Below are positions 25,414 to 33,640 of a stretch of 64,000 nt of DNA, piece by piece. Each line of letters opens with the position of its first letter. Position 1 is the first letter of the stretch. The notes beneath the pieces are model-generated. The model was given only the letters and a program-made list of their open reading frames with translations. It did not search any database and was not told where the DNA came from. Origin of the DNA: Bacillota bacterium (GTDB lineage Bacteria > Bacillota > Clostridia > Peptostreptococcales > Anaerovoracaceae); contig JAFQBD010000068.1 in NCBI GenBank assembly GCA_017416795.1, positions 1-64,000 on the forward strand, in the 5' to 3' direction. The position numbers were made by a program, and so were the translations under genes.

Positions 25414-26148
25414 ATGAGACAGAGAAAAGCTAAGAATATGGAAGAAAGACTGCAGGCCTGCAGCGAGTACATGATACAGCCTGAAGTCAAATATGCTAAT
25501 ATAAGTTCTTTTAATAAGGTTTGGGATGAAGAAGACGGAAATAACGGCAATGCTTTAGTTCCTGATAAAAAGTATTTCGATGATGATAAAGAGCTCTATC
25601 TTGAGATAGGCTGCGGTAAAGGCAACTTCATCATCAAGAAGGCCATCGCCAACCCGGACAAGAACTTTCTAGCCATAGAAGGCCAGGAGACAGTTATACT
25701 GCGAGCTTTGGAGAAAGTGAAAGAGCTGGCAGATAAAGCAGACGCCGGGCAGGAAGGAGGCGTGCACCTTTCCAATCTGAAATTCATGATGAATTTCGTC
25801 CACAGCATGGATGATCTTTTTGAAGAGGATCAACTGTCAGGCATATATCTGAACTTCAGCGATCCTTGGCCTAAGGCTCGTCATGCAAAGCGCAGACTTA
25901 CATATAGAGAAAGACTGCACGACTATGCATGGGCACTTAAAAAAGGTGGTTTCGTCGAGTTCAAGACAGATAACGACGGGTTATACGATTCGGCCCTTGA
26001 AGAAATCGAGGCAACGAGATATGAGATCACCGAACAGACAAGAGATCTTCATAACAGCGAATTTGAATCAAGGCTTACTACTACTGAATATGAAGACAGA
26101 TTCAGAGAAAGAGGTAAGAACATAAATTACGTAAAGATCGTTGTATAA
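25414..26148 (+). CDS. trmB: tRNA (guanine-N7-)-methyltransferase
   Basis: 244 residues, SAM-dependent, makes m7G46 in tRNA. N-terminal basic RQRKAKNMEERL, SAM motif LEIGCGKGNFI near residue 64, and the family signature LNFSDPWPKARHAKRRLT near 150. FKTDN near 187 is also conserved. Only 9 nt follow the ecfT stop, so it is co-transcribed. A short insertion around residues 110-120 (ADKADAGQEGG) lengthens the central loop. Confidence 0.94.
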   Translation: MRQRKAKNMEERLQACSEYMIQPEVKYANISSFNKVWDEEDGNNGNALVPDKKYFDDDKELYLEIGCGKGNFIIKKAIANPDKNFLAIEGQETVILRALEKVKELADKADAGQEGGVHLSNLKFMMNFVHSMDDLFEEDQLSGIYLNFSDPWPKARHAKRRLTYRERLHDYAWALKKGGFVEFKTDNDGLYDSALEEIEATRYEITEQTRDLHNSEFESRLTTTEYEDRFRERGKNINYVKIVV

Positions 26149-26180
26149 CAGAATGGTAAATGAGAGATGAACGAAGAAGA

Positions 26181-26209
26181 CAGCGCGCATCAAGCGGGCT
26201 GCCTTTTTT
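26181..26209 (+). terminator. Terminator of the aroD-trmB operon
   Basis: CAGCGCGC / GCGGGCTG, 8 pairs with one internal G-G mismatch, 5-nt loop, then six T. Confidence 0.75.
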
Positions 26210-26223
26210 AATGTTATGCGTTT

Positions 26224-26877
26224 CTATTTCAAATAATCCATAGGGTCTGCGTACTCGCCGTTTTTCTTCATCTCGAAATGGAGATGATCGGGACTTTCGA
26301 ATTCGTACATGGCGCTCTGCCCCACCTTGCCTATGACAGTCCCTTGCGTGACGACTTCGCCCAGTTCGATCAGCCCGTCGGCGGCAAGATTGCTGTATAC
26401 AGATATGAGACCGTTGCCGTGGTTTATCTCGATGCTCACGCCCATACCGTCATCTTCTTCTATTTTAGTAACGGTTCCTCCGGCACAAGCCTGCACGGGA
26501 GTACCCACATCAGATGCTATATCTATACCGCCATGTACCATATACTGATCTAAGGTCTTCCAGTAAATAGGCATGTCCATGGAATAGTCCATGATAATAT
26601 CTCCCTCTACGGGAAAAATATGATCGGGGAGACTCTCGGATCCGGCTTCGCCGTCATTATCGATATCGTTATTATTATCGAGGCTGTCTACGACCTTCGG
26701 ATCGGCCTTTTCTATTTCATCAACTGCCTGCTTTTTAACTACGTCTGCAGTTTCCATGCTGTTTTTAACTTTATCGATGCTTGCCTTTACGACAAACATC
26801 GACACTAAAGCCATAAGACAGAAACACATCACTAATGCAGCGGCAGGCTTGTTGGCTTTCTTTTTATCTGCTCTCAT
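26224..26877 (-). CDS. M23 family metallopeptidase with N-terminal membrane anchor
   Basis: 217 residues: one membrane helix (about 13-31), an Asp/Glu-rich spacer including SLDNNNDIDNDGEAG, then an LytM/M23 domain from about 115. The zinc ligands are present: HGGIDIA (His and Asp) and HLHFE near the C-terminus, so it should be an active peptidoglycan or Gly-linkage endopeptidase acting outside. Layout and size resemble clostridial SpoIIQ, but no other sporulation gene is in the window to support this. Start at 26877 has AGGAGGTGA 6-8 nt upstream; a longer reading from 27045 has none and crosses the divergent promoter. Confidence 0.87.
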   Translation of the reverse strand: MRADKKKANKPAAALVMCFCLMALVSMFVVKASIDKVKNSMETADVVKKQAVDEIEKADPKVVDSLDNNNDIDNDGEAGSESLPDHIFPVEGDIIMDYSMDMPIYWKTLDQYMVHGGIDIASDVGTPVQACAGGTVTKIEEDDGMGVSIEINHGNGLISVYSNLAADGLIELGEVVTQGTVIGKVGQSAMYEFESPDHLHFEMKKNGEYADPMDYLK

Positions 26878-26961
26878 GTATATTTCACCTCCTGCATATA
26901 TTATCGACAGTTCATCATGTTTTAATACGGCATACAAAGTGATTTTAATATGCCTAATTGC

Positions 26962-26990
26962 TTGTAATAAAATAGTGACCGTGATATTAT
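26962..26990 (+). promoter_or_regulatory. Promoter of the aminotransferase gene
   Basis: TTGTAA (26962-26967), 17-nt spacer, TATTAT (26985-26990), 33 nt before the ATG. Confidence 0.65.
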
Positions 26991-27023
26991 GAATAAGATT
27001 TGAAATTTTTATGAGGTGGCAAA

Positions 27024-28259
27024 ATGTCAGAATATATTTTAGCAAGAGGAAACGGAAGAATTATTCCTCACGAAGATAAGATTTTCGGAATAAGCAACAG
27101 AGCTAAGGCTATGATCGCAGAAAAGGGAGCAGATAAAGTTATAAATGCTACTATCGGTTCGCTTCTTGATGATAACGGTGATCTGGTGGTGCTTTCATCA
27201 GTAGATGAAGTTTTCAAGCATCTCAGCCCGAAAGATTACGCGGACTATGCACCTATCGGCGGCATCGCACCGTTCAAGGAAGCTGTACAGAAGGCGGCTT
27301 TCGGTGTACATCAGCCAAAAGGCTTCACTGAAGCAGTAGCTACACCTGGCGGAACAGGATCGCTCAGAAATGTTATCTCCAACTATTCAGACGGAGGAGA
27401 CAAGGTGCTGACAAGCGACTGGCATTGGGCACCGTACAATACTATAGCAGGCGAGATCGGAAGATCCATCGATACATTCGAGTTCTTCACTCCGGAAAGA
27501 ACGTTCAACACAGAATCCTTCAGAGCTAAGGTGAACGAACTTCTCAGCGTGCAGGAAAGTCTCGTTATAATCATGAATACACCTGCCCACAACCCTACAG
27601 GATATTCCCTGACTCTCGAAGATTGGGATGATGTGGTGGCAGTTCTTACAGAAGCAGCTGAATGCGGCAAGGCTATCGCTCTCGTTGTTGATGCTGCATA
27701 TATCGACTTTGCCGGCGATGAAGAAGAATACAGAAGATTCCTGCCTAAACTGGAAAACCTTCCTGTCAACGTGATCTCCATCGTGGCATACAGCTTGTCT
27801 AAGACTTACACACTCTACGGAACAAGATGCGGAGCTATGATTTGCGTTGCCAAGACTCAGGAGATTGCCGACGAGTTCAAGAGAGTATGTGAATACTCAT
27901 CAAGAGGATCATGGTCTAACAGTGCAAAGGTCGCGCAGGTCATCCTCTCAAGGATCTATGGAGATCCGGGACTTCTGGAAAGAGTAAACGAAGAAAGAGC
28001 TCATTACAGAGATATGCTAATCGCCAGAGGCCGTGCATTCGAAGAAGCTGCACATGAAGCAGGTCTTGAAACAGTACCGTTCGATGCAGGATTCTTCATC
28101 TCCATCCCATGCGAAGATCCTGACGCTATCAGCGCAGAACTGGAAAAGCAGGGACTCTTCATCGTACCGCTGGCTAAGGGACTGAGAGTATCGGTAGCTT
28201 CTATCTCTGAAGAAAAGTGCAGAAAGCTGCCTGCTATGATCAAGGCTGCGATGAAATAA
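27024..28259 (+). CDS. PLP-dependent class I/II aminotransferase
   Basis: 411 residues, fold type I. Visible: a substrate-side YAPIGGIAPFKEAV near residue 76, NTPAHNPTGYSL near 188 (the Asn contacting PLP), DAAYIDFAG near 225, and the PLP Lys in SLSKTYTLYGTRCGAM near 256. The sequence belongs to the aromatic/aspartate group found in Firmicutes, where substrates include Asp, Tyr or Phe; I cannot choose. SD GAGGTGG upstream. Monocistronic with its own promoter and terminator. Codon use is strongly biased (AGA, CTG, GCA), like that of the ribosomal genes, which suggests high expression. Confidence 0.85.
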   Translation: MSEYILARGNGRIIPHEDKIFGISNRAKAMIAEKGADKVINATIGSLLDDNGDLVVLSSVDEVFKHLSPKDYADYAPIGGIAPFKEAVQKAAFGVHQPKGFTEAVATPGGTGSLRNVISNYSDGGDKVLTSDWHWAPYNTIAGEIGRSIDTFEFFTPERTFNTESFRAKVNELLSVQESLVIIMNTPAHNPTGYSLTLEDWDDVVAVLTEAAECGKAIALVVDAAYIDFAGDEEEYRRFLPKLENLPVNVISIVAYSLSKTYTLYGTRCGAMICVAKTQEIADEFKRVCEYSSRGSWSNSAKVAQVILSRIYGDPGLLERVNEERAHYRDMLIARGRAFEEAAHEAGLETVPFDAGFFISIPCEDPDAISAELEKQGLFIVPLAKGLRVSVASISEEKCRKLPAMIKAAMK

Positions 28260-28278
28260 CAACGAAAAAGATGATACG

Positions 28279-28310
28279 ACGAGGACGGGCGTGAGCTGTC
28301 CTCGTTTTTT
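28279..28310 (+). terminator. Terminator of the aminotransferase gene
   Basis: ACGAGGAC / GTCCTCGT, 8-bp perfect stem, then six T. Confidence 0.88.
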
Positions 28311-28347
28311 AGTGGGAAAAGCATAAATAAGTACTCTCAAAAACTAT

Positions 28348-28376
28348 TTGACAAAAATTTCCTTTTATTGTATTAT
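28348..28376 (+). promoter_or_regulatory. Promoter of the PC4/YdbC-like gene
   Basis: Consensus TTGACA (28348-28353), 17-nt spacer, TATTAT (28371-28376). Confidence 0.8.
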
Positions 28377-28442
28377 ATGGTTACAAAAAGTGGTATTGCT
28401 TCAAGTAATTTACAATTGAAGAGTGAAAGGAGATTTAACATT

Positions 28443-28889
28443 ATGATGAACAATGGATTTGACAGAGAAGTAAGATTCGAGATACTGGAGCATATCGGGA
28501 TCATATCTACCCATCCCACAGGCTGGAACAAGGAACTGAATATCGTCAGCTGGAACGGGGGTCAGCCTAAGTATGATATACGAGACTGGGATCTTGATCA
28601 CGAGCATATGTCAAGAGGCGTAACTCTTCATGAGAAAGAGATGCGTCAGGTATTCGATCTTATGAAGAGGCGTCGTATGGGAAATCGTTTCAGAAGAGAA
28701 GAACCTCAGCCCGCGCCTCAGCAGATGATGTCTTCTGAAATGGACGACGGATTCGTGCAGAGCGACGTGGCTGAAGAACCGTTTGACGCAACAGCTTCAC
28801 AGATGATGACTGACGGGGAGTCAGTGCCGGAAGAAATTCTTGTAGAGCCGATACCGGAAGCACAGCAGCAGGAACAGGCGGCATTCTAA
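28443..28889 (+). CDS. YdbC/PC4-like ssDNA-binding domain protein
   Basis: 148 residues. Residues 5-75 match the bacterial YdbC family related to the transcription coactivator PC4: FEILEHIGIISTHPTGWNK, then ELNIVSWNGGQPKYDIRDWD and a C-terminal helix around EKEMRQVFDLM. Lactococcal YdbC binds single-stranded DNA. Here an acidic, Gln/Met-rich, low-complexity tail of about 65 residues follows (PAPQQMMSSEMDD...), which is not part of the domain and resembles the acidic tails of SSB-like proteins. Start at 28443 with AAAGGAG 10 nt upstream (a second ATG follows directly). Own strong promoter and terminator. Confidence 0.8.
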   Translation: MMNNGFDREVRFEILEHIGIISTHPTGWNKELNIVSWNGGQPKYDIRDWDLDHEHMSRGVTLHEKEMRQVFDLMKRRRMGNRFRREEPQPAPQQMMSSEMDDGFVQSDVAEEPFDATASQMMTDGESVPEEILVEPIPEAQQQEQAAF

Positions 28890-28908
28890 AAACAACATAT
28901 CATATTTT

Positions 28909-28942
28909 AACGATCTCGACTATTTCGTCGGGGTCGTTTTTT
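28909..28942 (+). terminator. Terminator of the PC4-like gene
   Basis: AACGATCTCGAC / GTCGGGGTCGTT, 12 pairs with two wobbles, 6-nt loop, six T. Confidence 0.88.
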
Positions 28943-28987
28943 GTACCATGGCAGGCACTTTTATACAGTGCGAAAATATGATAGATA

Positions 28988-28996
28988 TGATATACT
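28988..28996 (+). promoter_or_regulatory. Extended -10 promoter of the kinase operon
   Basis: TGA-TATACT (28988-28996), 45 nt before the ATG. The -35 is poor. Confidence 0.45.
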
Positions 28997-29040
28997 AAAT
29001 CATGTATGGGGTGAAACGCATTTTCGAAAGGAGAAGGGAT

Positions 29041-30417
29041 ATGGATATTAGAAAACATGGTGATTATGTAATATATCAGAACACCATATCGATGGTTTAT
29101 CTCAAAGCGGCAAAAGATGTGCTGCCTGATGTTACCATAGAAATAGACAACTCACTTAATAAAGGTTTTTATACATTGCCGTCTGAGCCTGTGAGTAAGC
29201 AGCAGGTGGATGCGATATCAGCCAGGATGAAAGAGCTGATCGAAGCAGATCTTCCTATAATAAAAGAAGACGGGATTTACAGGCTCGAGGATCACTGTGA
29301 TTATTTTTACGGAGGGATAGCGCCGTCTACAGGATGCGCGAAGCTTTTCGAACTCAGGAAATACGCGGAAGGGATATTGCTTAGATTCCCATATCCGACA
29401 GACCCTGATGTGCTTCCTGAGTATCACGATGATAAGAATCTGCATATAGCATTCAGCGAAGCTAAGAAGTGGCAGCAGCTGCTGGGCGTCAACTATATGC
29501 CTGATCTTAATGAAAAGATCGCCGGAGGCAAGGCGAAAGATCTTATACTGCTTTCGGAAGCTCTTCACGAGAAGAAAATCGCTGAGATGGCAGACATGAT
29601 AACCGAAGGGAAGAAGAGGATCATACTCATAGCAGGACCTTCTTCATCAGGAAAGACGACGACAGCCAAGCGACTCAGCGTCCAGCTGAGAGTAAACGGC
29701 CTGGAGCCGCTTTATATGGGAACTGATGATTACTTTGTAGAACGAAGTGAGACACCTGTTGATGAGAGTGGCAAGCCCGACTATGAGGGGCTTGGTGCTT
29801 TGGATATAGAACTCTTCAATAGCAATATGAATGATCTTCTGGCCGGCAGAGAAGTGGACCTTCCGGAATTCGACTTCGTGAAGGGGACTAAGATCTTCGG
29901 CAAGAGGATAATGTCCATCAGGGAAGATCAGCCGATAATCATAGAGGGCATACATGCGCTCAACGGTAAGCTGACGGAGGCTATACCTGACGAAGAAAAG
30001 TTCAGGATATATATTAGTCCGTTCACTCAGCTGAATATCGATATGCATAACAGAGTGCCGACCACCGATGCCAGGATGCTGAGGAGGATGGTACGAGATT
30101 ATAAGTACAGGGGCAAATCTGCGGCAGGAACGATAGATCAATGGTCACAGGTAAGAGCTGGCGAAGACGAGAACATCTTCCCGTTCAACGGTGAAGCAGA
30201 TGTGGTTTTCAATACAGTCCTTACATATGAGCTTGCAGTACTGAAGAAATACGCTCAGCCGCTCCTTGAGGAGATCAAGGAAGATCAGCCTGAGTACAGT
30301 GAAGCGAGGAGACTGCTTGAACTTATAAGCGGCTTTGATATCATCGAAGATGAGAGAGCTATACCGAATAATTCTATTTTACGTGAATTCATCGGCGGAA
30401 GTATATTTGTAGAATAA
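29041..30417 (+). CDS. Uridine kinase-like nucleoside kinase with N-terminal extension
   Basis: 458 residues. The C-terminal half is a phosphoribulokinase/uridine kinase P-loop domain: Walker A GPSSSGKTTTAKR near residue 202, a TDDYFVERSETP loop near 235, and IIEGIHALN near 302. The N-terminal 190 residues resemble the second additional/TGS-side domain of threonyl-tRNA synthetase, with HCDYFYGGIAPSTG as a marker. Proteins with this layout are common in Clostridia, and a member from another bacterium was shown to be a nucleoside kinase; the exact substrate here is unknown. Start at 29041: GGAG lies 7 nt upstream, while an in-frame ATG at 29002 lacks a site. First gene of a set with a PfkB kinase. 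Confidence 0.83.
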   Translation: MDIRKHGDYVIYQNTISMVYLKAAKDVLPDVTIEIDNSLNKGFYTLPSEPVSKQQVDAISARMKELIEADLPIIKEDGIYRLEDHCDYFYGGIAPSTGCAKLFELRKYAEGILLRFPYPTDPDVLPEYHDDKNLHIAFSEAKKWQQLLGVNYMPDLNEKIAGGKAKDLILLSEALHEKKIAEMADMITEGKKRIILIAGPSSSGKTTTAKRLSVQLRVNGLEPLYMGTDDYFVERSETPVDESGKPDYEGLGALDIELFNSNMNDLLAGREVDLPEFDFVKGTKIFGKRIMSIREDQPIIIEGIHALNGKLTEAIPDEEKFRIYISPFTQLNIDMHNRVPTTDARMLRRMVRDYKYRGKSAAGTIDQWSQVRAGEDENIFPFNGEADVVFNTVLTYELAVLKKYAQPLLEEIKEDQPEYSEARRLLELISGFDIIEDERAIPNNSILREFIGGSIFVE

Positions 30418-30454
30418 CAGCCGGAATAAAGGACCGGCGGAAATGAGGAAAAAT

Positions 30455-31417
30455 ATGATTGCAGTAGTAGGCGGAGCAGGACTTGCAGTAAAGGTGAGGA
30501 TGATACCGCAGGAAGAAAGTTTTGAACAGCATGCCATGGGGGATGTATTCGACTACAATTCCATAAATGTCGCGGCCAAGACGGCGCAGGGAGATGATGT
30601 GGAGATCGCGAGCAGCGGAAGCGCATTCAATATAGCTATCCACCTGGCAGAAATGGGTAAAGAAGTGGCGCTCGCGACAGTCGCAGGCAATGATGCTATA
30701 GGCCTTGCCGTAGTGGAACAGCTTAAAGCGCTTGGTATAGATACATCATATGTGAGAAAGGTAGAGGGATCCAGCGCAGCCACAGTTCAGATCATGAATA
30801 TCCTCAACGACCCGCAGATGGTGTTCGGAAACAGTAAGCTTTTCGAAAAGATGACACCTGAGATGGCAGAAGGCTGGGCACCTTTGCTTGACGAAGCCGA
30901 AGCGATAGTGTTGGACGGAGGTCTTCCTGAAGAAACGTTGAAATATATCGTCGACAAATATGGCGCTAAGGAAGGCGTTAAGATATTCTTCGATCCTGCA
31001 GGCCATGAAGGTGCGCTTAAGGCCAGAGAGATAGCCGGCAAGTTTTATTGCGTTATGCCGGGGAGAGTGGAGGCGGAAGCCATGCTCAGACAGACCGTTC
31101 TCAGCGCAGACCAGCTTATGGACGCCGGACGCGTTTTTGAAGAAAAAGGTGTGAAGAAGACTATCATAACCATCAAGGGCGGCGGACTCTATTATAAGGA
31201 CGGTGTCAATGAAGGCGTCATAGCGCCTGAGAGAGTGCTTTCCTTCGCATCGACATCAGGCGCCGGAGATGTGGTTTCTGCAGCAGTAGTGGCAGCTGAC
31301 CTTGAAGGTAAGTCCATAGAAGAGATCGGTAAGTTCGCTATGCAAAAGGCGGCTGAGTTCCTGGAAGGCAGAAGCGATGCACGTCTTATAGATACGCTCA
31401 ATGAAAAAGGTCAATAA
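30455..31417 (+). CDS. PfkB family carbohydrate/nucleoside kinase
   Basis: 320 residues from ATG 30455, which has GAGGA 5 nt upstream and begins right at the first strand (MIAVVGGAG). An ATG at 30443 is the alternative. Ribokinase-like fold: a GSAFNIAIHLAEMG sugar site near residue 53, ATVAGNDAIG near 73, and the catalytic GAGD in TSGAGDVVSAAV near 268 (Asp is the base). Sequence around FDPAGHEG and KGGGLYY does not let me separate ribokinase, pseudouridine kinase or adenosine kinase. 25-37 nt after the nucleoside kinase, so both may salvage nucleosides; inference. Confidence 0.85.
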   Translation: MIAVVGGAGLAVKVRMIPQEESFEQHAMGDVFDYNSINVAAKTAQGDDVEIASSGSAFNIAIHLAEMGKEVALATVAGNDAIGLAVVEQLKALGIDTSYVRKVEGSSAATVQIMNILNDPQMVFGNSKLFEKMTPEMAEGWAPLLDEAEAIVLDGGLPEETLKYIVDKYGAKEGVKIFFDPAGHEGALKAREIAGKFYCVMPGRVEAEAMLRQTVLSADQLMDAGRVFEEKGVKKTIITIKGGGLYYKDGVNEGVIAPERVLSFASTSGAGDVVSAAVVAADLEGKSIEEIGKFAMQKAAEFLEGRSDARLIDTLNEKGQ

Positions 31418-31433
31418 ATCAAAAGGAGTAAAT

Positions 31434-32093
31434 ATGTTCGGAGGTAGTGAAATGGATGCAAACATCAGAAAGGCTAATGAGCTGAGAATAAAGACAGTTA
31501 TAAAGAATCTGGAAAAGAGAAACATGGCGGGGTATTATTGCGAAACTGCCGAAGAAGCAGTACAGCAGGTGCTGGCTCTCATACCTGAAGGATCTGAGGT
31601 TGCGTGGGGCGGATCGCTGACTCTTGATCAGATCGGTGTGAAACCTATCCTCAAAGAAGGGAATTACAAAGTAAACGATCCTATGTCGTATGCGGATCCT
31701 GCAGAAGGAAGACAGGCAAGAAGGGAAGCGCTTCTCTCAGACGTATTCCTTACAAGTGTCAATGCCGTGACTATGGACGGAGAAATCGTCAATATCGACG
31801 GAGTGGGAAACAGAGTCGCTGCCATCGTGTTCGGACCTAAGAAGGTCATCATGATAGCAGGAGTAAACAAGCTGGTGATGTCTGAAGCAGATGCTGTAGA
31901 CAGAATCAGATGTGACGCATGCCCTCCTAATGTAACGAGACTGGGAAGGAAGACTCCGTGCTCAGTGACAGGTAAGTGTGCAGAATGCCTGATCCCGGGT
32001 GAAACTATATGCTGTCAGACTAACGTTACAAGGTTCTCAGGCATCGATGACCGTATACATGTGGTGCTGGTAAACGAGGTTCTGGGATACTAA
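31434..32093 (+). CDS. LUD domain protein (LutC/DUF162 family)
   Basis: 219 residues. LUD-type fold: VAWGGSLTLDQIG near residue 58, NAVTMDGEIVNIDGVGNRVAA near 108 in the family pattern, and a Cys-rich part CDACPPN...CSVTGKCAECL...ICC near 160-190, which could bind a metal or Fe-S cluster. Related to LutB/LutC lactate oxidation subunits, but stand-alone members occur in many anaerobes with no known role. Two starts are plausible: 31434 (AAAGGAG, 5 nt) and 31452 (GGAGG, 7 nt). Follows the PfkB gene by 16 nt, then a strong terminator. Confidence 0.82.
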   Translation: MFGGSEMDANIRKANELRIKTVIKNLEKRNMAGYYCETAEEAVQQVLALIPEGSEVAWGGSLTLDQIGVKPILKEGNYKVNDPMSYADPAEGRQARREALLSDVFLTSVNAVTMDGEIVNIDGVGNRVAAIVFGPKKVIMIAGVNKLVMSEADAVDRIRCDACPPNVTRLGRKTPCSVTGKCAECLIPGETICCQTNVTRFSGIDDRIHVVLVNEVLGY

Positions 32094-32111
32094 TTTAACA
32101 CGATAAAGAGG

Positions 32112-32150
32112 TTGCGGTGACCATATATAGTGGTCGCCGCAATTTTTTTT
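32112..32150 (+). terminator. Terminator of the kinase-LUD operon
   Basis: TTGCGGTGACCA / TGGTCGCCGCAA, 12 pairs with one wobble, 7-nt loop, eight T. Confidence 0.92.
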
Positions 32151-32180
32151 CAACAATATATAGAAAAATTTTAAAATGGG

Positions 32181-32261
32181 TATAATCGAGGAGAGAGATA
32201 AAAATGGAAACACCGAAAACAGTGTCATAGGGATAGCGCCTGTAAGCGTTGAAAACACTGG
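32181..32261 (+). other. Possible micro-ORF/hairpin unit in the gap before rpsJ
   Basis: TATAAT (32181-32186) is followed by GAGGAGAG and an ATG at 32204 opening an 8-codon frame (METPKTVS, TAG at 32228-32230). The frame overlaps a stem CAGTGT (32220-32225) / ACACTG (32256-32261). There is no good -35. It may be a leader peptide, the 5' end of a longer ribosomal leader, or chance. The gap 32094-32576 otherwise holds a terminator, the rpsJ promoter and the leader described below; no larger gene is visible. Confidence 0.3.
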
Positions 32262-32304
32262 ATTTTGCATATTAAAAATCTCTAAAAAACTTTTAAAAAA
32301 ACTC

Positions 32305-32333
32305 TTGCATATTTTTTTAGAATGTTATATACT
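32305..32333 (+). promoter_or_regulatory. Promoter of the S10-spc-alpha operon
   Basis: TTGCAT (32305-32310), 17-nt spacer, TATACT (32328-32333); A+T-rich upstream sequence with A-tracts like an UP element. About 235 nt of leader follow. Confidence 0.75.
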
Positions 32334-32339
32334 ACAAAG

Positions 32340-32576
32340 GCTTGTGTAAGGCGATGAGGTGGGAAGTTACCTTGCTATAGGAGAATTTCCACTGAGAAGT
32401 CCCCACCAAGATGGGGGCGAAGGGATTCGCTGAATTTTTGTCGTGTGAAAACAATAAGAAACACACGGAGGCGTGTACGAAGCAAGCAATTCCACTGTAC
32501 ACGTTGAAAATTCAACACTTAGAACCCCTTGTACGAGCATAGCGAAAATCTGTACAAAAAATTTTAGGAGGAAAAA
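32340..32576 (+). promoter_or_regulatory. Structured leader RNA of the S10 operon
   Basis: At least six stems in 237 nt. GGTGGG (32358-32363) pairs with CCCACC (32402-32407), which competes with CCCCA (32401-32405)/TGGGG (32412-32416). Then GCGAA/TTCGC (32417-32430), CGTGTG/CACACG (32442-32467), CGTGTAC/GTACACG (32472-32503), GTTGAA/TTCAAC (32503-32516) and TTGTAC/GTACAA (32529-32557), the last ending 8 nt before AGGAGG. The mutually exclusive first pair and the stem near the ribosome binding site fit autoregulation by a ribosomal protein. It does not resemble the E. coli S10 leader as I recall it. Confidence 0.6.
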
Positions 32577-32888
32577 ATGAGCGAATTACAGAAAATCAGA
32601 ATCAAATTAAAGGCTTATGACCACGCGCTTCTTGATCAGTCCGCAGCTAAGATCGTTGAGACTGCTAAGAAGACAGGAGCTGAAGTATCAGGTCCTATTC
32701 CGCTTCCAACAGAAAAGGAAGTAGTAACAATCCTGAGAGCTGTTCACAAGTATAAGGATTCCAGAGAACAGTTCGAACAGAGAACTCACAAGAGATTGAT
32801 CGATATCACAAGTGCAACAGCTAAGACAACTGATGCGCTGACTAAGCTGGACTTACCTGCAGGCGTAGATATCGAAATCAAGCTGTAA
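32577..32888 (+). CDS. rpsJ: 30S ribosomal protein S10
   Basis: 103 residues, usual length; also the NusE transcription factor. [24 protein letters not shown] at the start and the KRLIDI loop near residue 79 are typical. First gene of the ribosomal operon, after a long structured leader. AGGAGG 5 nt before the ATG. The 96-nt gap to rplC holds stems of its own. Confidence 0.98.
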   Translation: MSELQKIRIKLKAYDHALLDQSAAKIVETAKKTGAEVSGPIPLPTEKEVVTILRAVHKYKDSREQFEQRTHKRLIDITSATAKTTDALTKLDLPAGVDIEIKL

Positions 32889-32895
32889 ATCAAAA

Positions 32896-32959
32896 ACAGC
32901 AATAAAAACTTAAAGGCGAAGGGAACTCCCTTAGTATGACCGGCTTACCGGTCCGCTGT
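32896..32959 (+). promoter_or_regulatory. Structured rpsJ-rplC spacer
   Basis: Outer stem ACAGC (32896-32900) / GCTGT (32955-32959) encloses a GGGAACTCCC stem and a perfect GACCGG-CTTA-CCGGTC hairpin (32938-32953). No U-tract. Could regulate rplC translation or mark a processing site. Confidence 0.4.
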
Positions 32960-32984
32960 AAGAAACAAGGAGGAAAGATAAACC

Positions 32985-33614
32985 ATGAAAACTATTTTAG
33001 GTAAGAAGATGGGCATGACCCAGATCTTCACCGAAGCAGGTTCAGTAGTTCCTGTAACGGTTGTAGAAGCAGGTCCAATGACTGTTACTCAGATCAAGAC
33101 TGTTGAAACAGACGGTTACGAAGCAGTACAGGTTGGATTTGAAGATGCTAAGCCACAGAGAGTGAACAAGCCAATGACTGGTCACTTCGAAAAGGCAGGA
33201 GTTGCTCCTAAGAAGCACCTGATCGAATTCAGAACTGAAGGCGAAACTTACGAACTCGGACAGCAGATCACAGTTGCTGATTTCGAAGTTGGCAAGCTGC
33301 TGGACGTAACAGGCACTTCCAAGGGTAAGGGAACTCAGGGTAACATCAAGAGACACGGCCACCACAGAGGCCCTATGAGCCACGGCTCAAAGCATAAGAG
33401 ACTTGCTGGTGCACTGGCAGCAGGTACTTACCCATCAAGAGTATTCAAGGGCAATGCAGGTCCTGGTAGAATGGGTAGAGAAACAGTGACAGTTCAGAAC
33501 GTTGAGCTGGTGAAAGTTATTGAAGAAAAGAACCTGATGCTGATCAAGGGTGCTGTTCCGGGAAACAAAGGCGGAATCGTTCGCATCCAGTACGCAGTAA
33601 AGGGTCAGAAATAG
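32985..33614 (+). CDS. rplC: 50S ribosomal protein L3
   Basis: 209 residues. [10 protein letters not shown] at the N-terminus and the [32 protein letters not shown] loop (split here by normal residues) that reaches the peptidyl transferase center; contains the Gln that is methylated in some bacteria. AAGGAGG 9 nt upstream. rplD follows after 26 nt. Confidence 0.98.
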   Translation: MKTILGKKMGMTQIFTEAGSVVPVTVVEAGPMTVTQIKTVETDGYEAVQVGFEDAKPQRVNKPMTGHFEKAGVAPKKHLIEFRTEGETYELGQQITVADFEVGKLLDVTGTSKGKGTQGNIKRHGHHRGPMSHGSKHKRLAGALAAGTYPSRVFKGNAGPGRMGRETVTVQNVELVKVIEEKNLMLIKGAVPGNKGGIVRIQYAVKGQK

Positions 33615-33640
33615 GATGACTTCAGAAAGGAGGAAGTAAA

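Noticed and set aside
26224..26877. Firm assignment of the M23 protein as SpoIIQ
   Set aside because: Layout fits, but no sporulation gene or sigma-F type promoter is visible nearby, so only the family is called.
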